Notes under the pieces: generated by a model | Told to the model about the DNA's origin: nothing | Seen by the model: the letters and a program-made list of their open reading frames with translations, nothing else | The model's database searches: none | Program-made: the position numbers and the translations under genes | NCBI GenBank assembly: GCA_039583875.1 | Contig: CM077150.1 | Coordinates: 5,350,332 to 5,414,331 of the forward strand | Direction: 5' to 3' | DNA: 64,000 bases | Source: Platanthera guangdongensis | Lineage: Eukaryota; Streptophyta; Magnoliopsida; Asparagales; Orchidaceae | Part shown: in pieces, positions 63,564 through 64,000 of the stretch | Position numbering within the stretch: the first letter of the stretch is position 1 | Layout: the number at the start of each line of letters is the position of its first letter

Positions 63564-64000
63564 GCTCCTGAATAAATTTTATTTCAATCGATTAATTATT
63601 GTCACTTTTTAATCGGACTGTCTCAATTGCGTTTGCATCCACATTAAGGCTTTTGATAGTCACACTACATTCCACTTAGGGTTGCATCTTAAAGCATATG
63701 CACTCACAATCTAAGCTAGCATCAAATTGTTATTAGAGCCCAAGGTTGGCCCACATTATATACTACATAGTGGTAAGTTTTTCTGATCATATATGTCTGA
63801 CCCGAACCTCACAAAACCAAGATGTCAATACGAATTCGAACATGACATCTGTCAAGTTCCAAAGACTTGTACTTGATCGCTCTGAACATACCTAGTTTGA
63901 CATCATTAGAGATGACATAGTCAGGGTTAGCGCTAGAGTTGACCGGTTAGAAGCACCTTAAGGTTAGGCTACACCCCGAGCGAGAGAGACACCCCCAGGT
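63564..64000 (+). other. Continuation of the older retroelement, window edge
   Basis: It resumes the sequence cut at 46219. A decayed PBS-like ttgttattagagccc lies at about 63727, then a frame with MTSVKFQRLVLDRSEHT and, after a TAG, FDIIRDDIVRVSARVDRLE, which looks like a gag N-terminal helix. The element leaves the window, so its family cannot be fixed. Confidence 0.35.

Overview
This is nuclear DNA of a flowering plant. The evidence is spliced exons with GT..AG introns, Tourist-type MITEs, a Mutator-like element, an RTE LINE, Ty1/copia elements primed by initiator-Met tRNA, a chromodomain Ty3/gypsy element and a giant Tat-type Ty3/gypsy element. I see no bacterial or organellar genes. The species cannot be told from the sequence alone. 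More than three quarters of the window is transposable-element DNA, much of it nested. Almost every element coding region is broken by stops or frameshifts.

Region 1 (1-19 kb) is a host gene on the minus strand, shredded by insertions. Five introns with matching phase join six exons between 7980 and 1922 into one reading frame of about 107 codons ending in TGA. The exons are too short to appear as open frames. Its introns hold a solo LTR-like block, a copia-derived non-autonomous LTR element (3851-5465, TSD acttg) and an RTE LINE relic. Upstream lies a Mutator-like element (8273-16203, about 9-bp TSD), itself split by a 5.55-kb chromovirus (9118-14668, TSD ctata). A second copia-derived non-autonomous element lies at 17186-18741, and a 5'-UTR-like sequence with a telo-box near 18890 may mark the gene's start.

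Region 2 (19-46 kb) holds three minus-strand copia elements with intact ends: 21732-26694 (TSD gaaag), 27430-33867 (TSD gtatc) and 38544-43937 (TSD catat). Between them are older copia relics, a third MITE, an unidentified exon-like frame at 38201-38367, and three dispersed copies of an unrecognised family carrying a CCAAT/TATA promoter-like module. One of these copies sits precisely, with a 7-bp target duplication, inside the reverse transcriptase of the second copia element. The three copia elements and the two small elements of region 1 share a purine tract and an expanded, repeat-rich 5' leader.

Region 3 (46-63.6 kb) is one 17.3-kb Tat-lineage Ty3/gypsy retrotransposon (46225-63558; identical 708-bp LTR lengths; TSD aatgt) inserted in an older LTR-like sequence. 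On the plus strand it has gag, protease, RT, RNase H, a second RNase H-like domain and integrase. After integrase come 10 kb of non-canonical DNA: an 86-bp tandem array, a nested gag-only element with 2.2-kb LTRs that splits this array, and two intron-containing genes on the opposite strand. Each antisense gene has its own TATA box. This antisense gene pair, the satellite-like array and the TE-split host gene are the most interesting parts of the window.
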